The notes under the pieces are model-generated. The model was not told where the DNA came from. It did no database searches and saw only the letters and a program-made list of their open reading frames with translations. 7,049 bases of DNA from Bacteroidota bacterium (GTDB lineage: Bacteria; Bacteroidota; Bacteroidia; Flavobacteriales; Flavobacteriaceae): NCBI GenBank assembly GCA_015767395.1, contig JADWMI010000024.1, positions 3,692 to 10,740 of the forward strand, written 5' to 3'. The position numbers were made by a program, and so were the translations under genes. This document shows positions 6,841 to 7,049 of the stretch, one piece after another (the first letter of the stretch is position 1; every line of letters begins with the position of its first letter).

Positions 6841-7049
6841 ATGAACTCACTACACTTTTCTAAAATTAAAATTACAATAAAATATCGTTTTATTGTCATA
6901 TTAATCATTTCATTTCTGTTTAATAATGAAGGGTTAATTGCTCAGAATAAATACTTTACTGTGGTGTTAGATGCTGGGCACGGAGGGAAAGATCCGGGAA
7001 AAGTTGGAAAGCACAATATGAAAGAAAAAGATATTGCCTTAAAAATTGT
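6841..7049 (+). CDS. N-acetylmuramoyl-L-alanine amidase, 5' part (cut by window end)
   Basis: This is the N-terminal 69 codons of a secreted Amidase_3 family enzyme, which cleaves the bond between N-acetylmuramic acid and L-alanine in peptidoglycan in the periplasm using zinc. A signal peptide is visible: a basic start (KIKITIKYR, 8-16), hydrophobic FIVILIISFLF (17-27) and a probable cleavage region at GLIAQ (31-35). The catalytic domain begins at once with VVLDAGHGGKDPG (41-53), where His47 is the first zinc ligand. KEKDIAL (61-67) supplies Glu62, the second expected ligand. The remaining ligand and the catalytic glutamate lie beyond the window. The ATG at 6841 is chosen because the signal peptide follows directly. 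The gene is divergent from lptD. AmiC-like is a fair description, but I assign no symbol. Confidence 0.92.
   Translation, partial: MNSLHFSKIKITIKYRFIVILIISFLFNNEGLIAQNKYFTVVLDAGHGGKDPGKVGKHNMKEKDIALKI

Overview
The window is AT-rich and looks like a chromosomal piece of a marine-type Bacteroidetes, most likely Flavobacteriia. The evidence is a Bacteroidetes-style LptD, the absence of Shine-Dalgarno sequences before most starts, short A/T-rich leaders, candidate TAnnTTTG-type -7 elements, and the order ridA - lptD // amidase, which I recall from flavobacterial genomes. No stretch longer than 300 bases lacks a gene. The longest gene-free piece is the roughly 160 bp divergent region between lptD and the amidase. 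I see no mobile element, CRISPR array, tRNA or rRNA.

Left part, plus strand (1-3507): the 3' end of an unrecognised gene, a sugar-1-phosphate-type nucleotidyltransferase, ATP-dependent 6-phosphofructokinase (pfkA), a type I glyceraldehyde-3-phosphate dehydrogenase (gap) and methylglyoxal synthase (mgsA). The genes are tightly spaced (gaps of about 1, 58, 5 and 41 bp), so they probably form one transcription unit. The three metabolic genes bracket the triose-phosphate node: PfkA commits hexose to glycolysis, GAPDH carries the triose forward, and MgsA diverts dihydroxyacetone phosphate to methylglyoxal and releases phosphate.

Right part, minus strand (3509 to about 6681): lptD, encoding the outer-membrane LPS translocon, followed downstream by ridA, an enamine/imine deaminase. 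ridA runs convergently into mgsA with a single base between the two stop codons. lptD has a clear signal peptide encoded upstream of its only conventional start (TTG at 6609), with no ATG, GTG or TTG in frame above it, so the true initiator appears to be a non-standard ATT.

Far right, plus strand (6841-7049): the 5' end of a secreted zinc N-acetylmuramoyl-L-alanine amidase, cut by the window edge and transcribed divergently from lptD. An LPS-export gene and a peptidoglycan hydrolase thus share one intergenic control region.

Most of the window is conserved housekeeping DNA. I did not find a convincing undescribed system. The points most worth checking are the lptD start, the cysteine-free LptD, the altered phosphate-site residues in GAPDH, and the placement of mgsA in a glycolytic unit.
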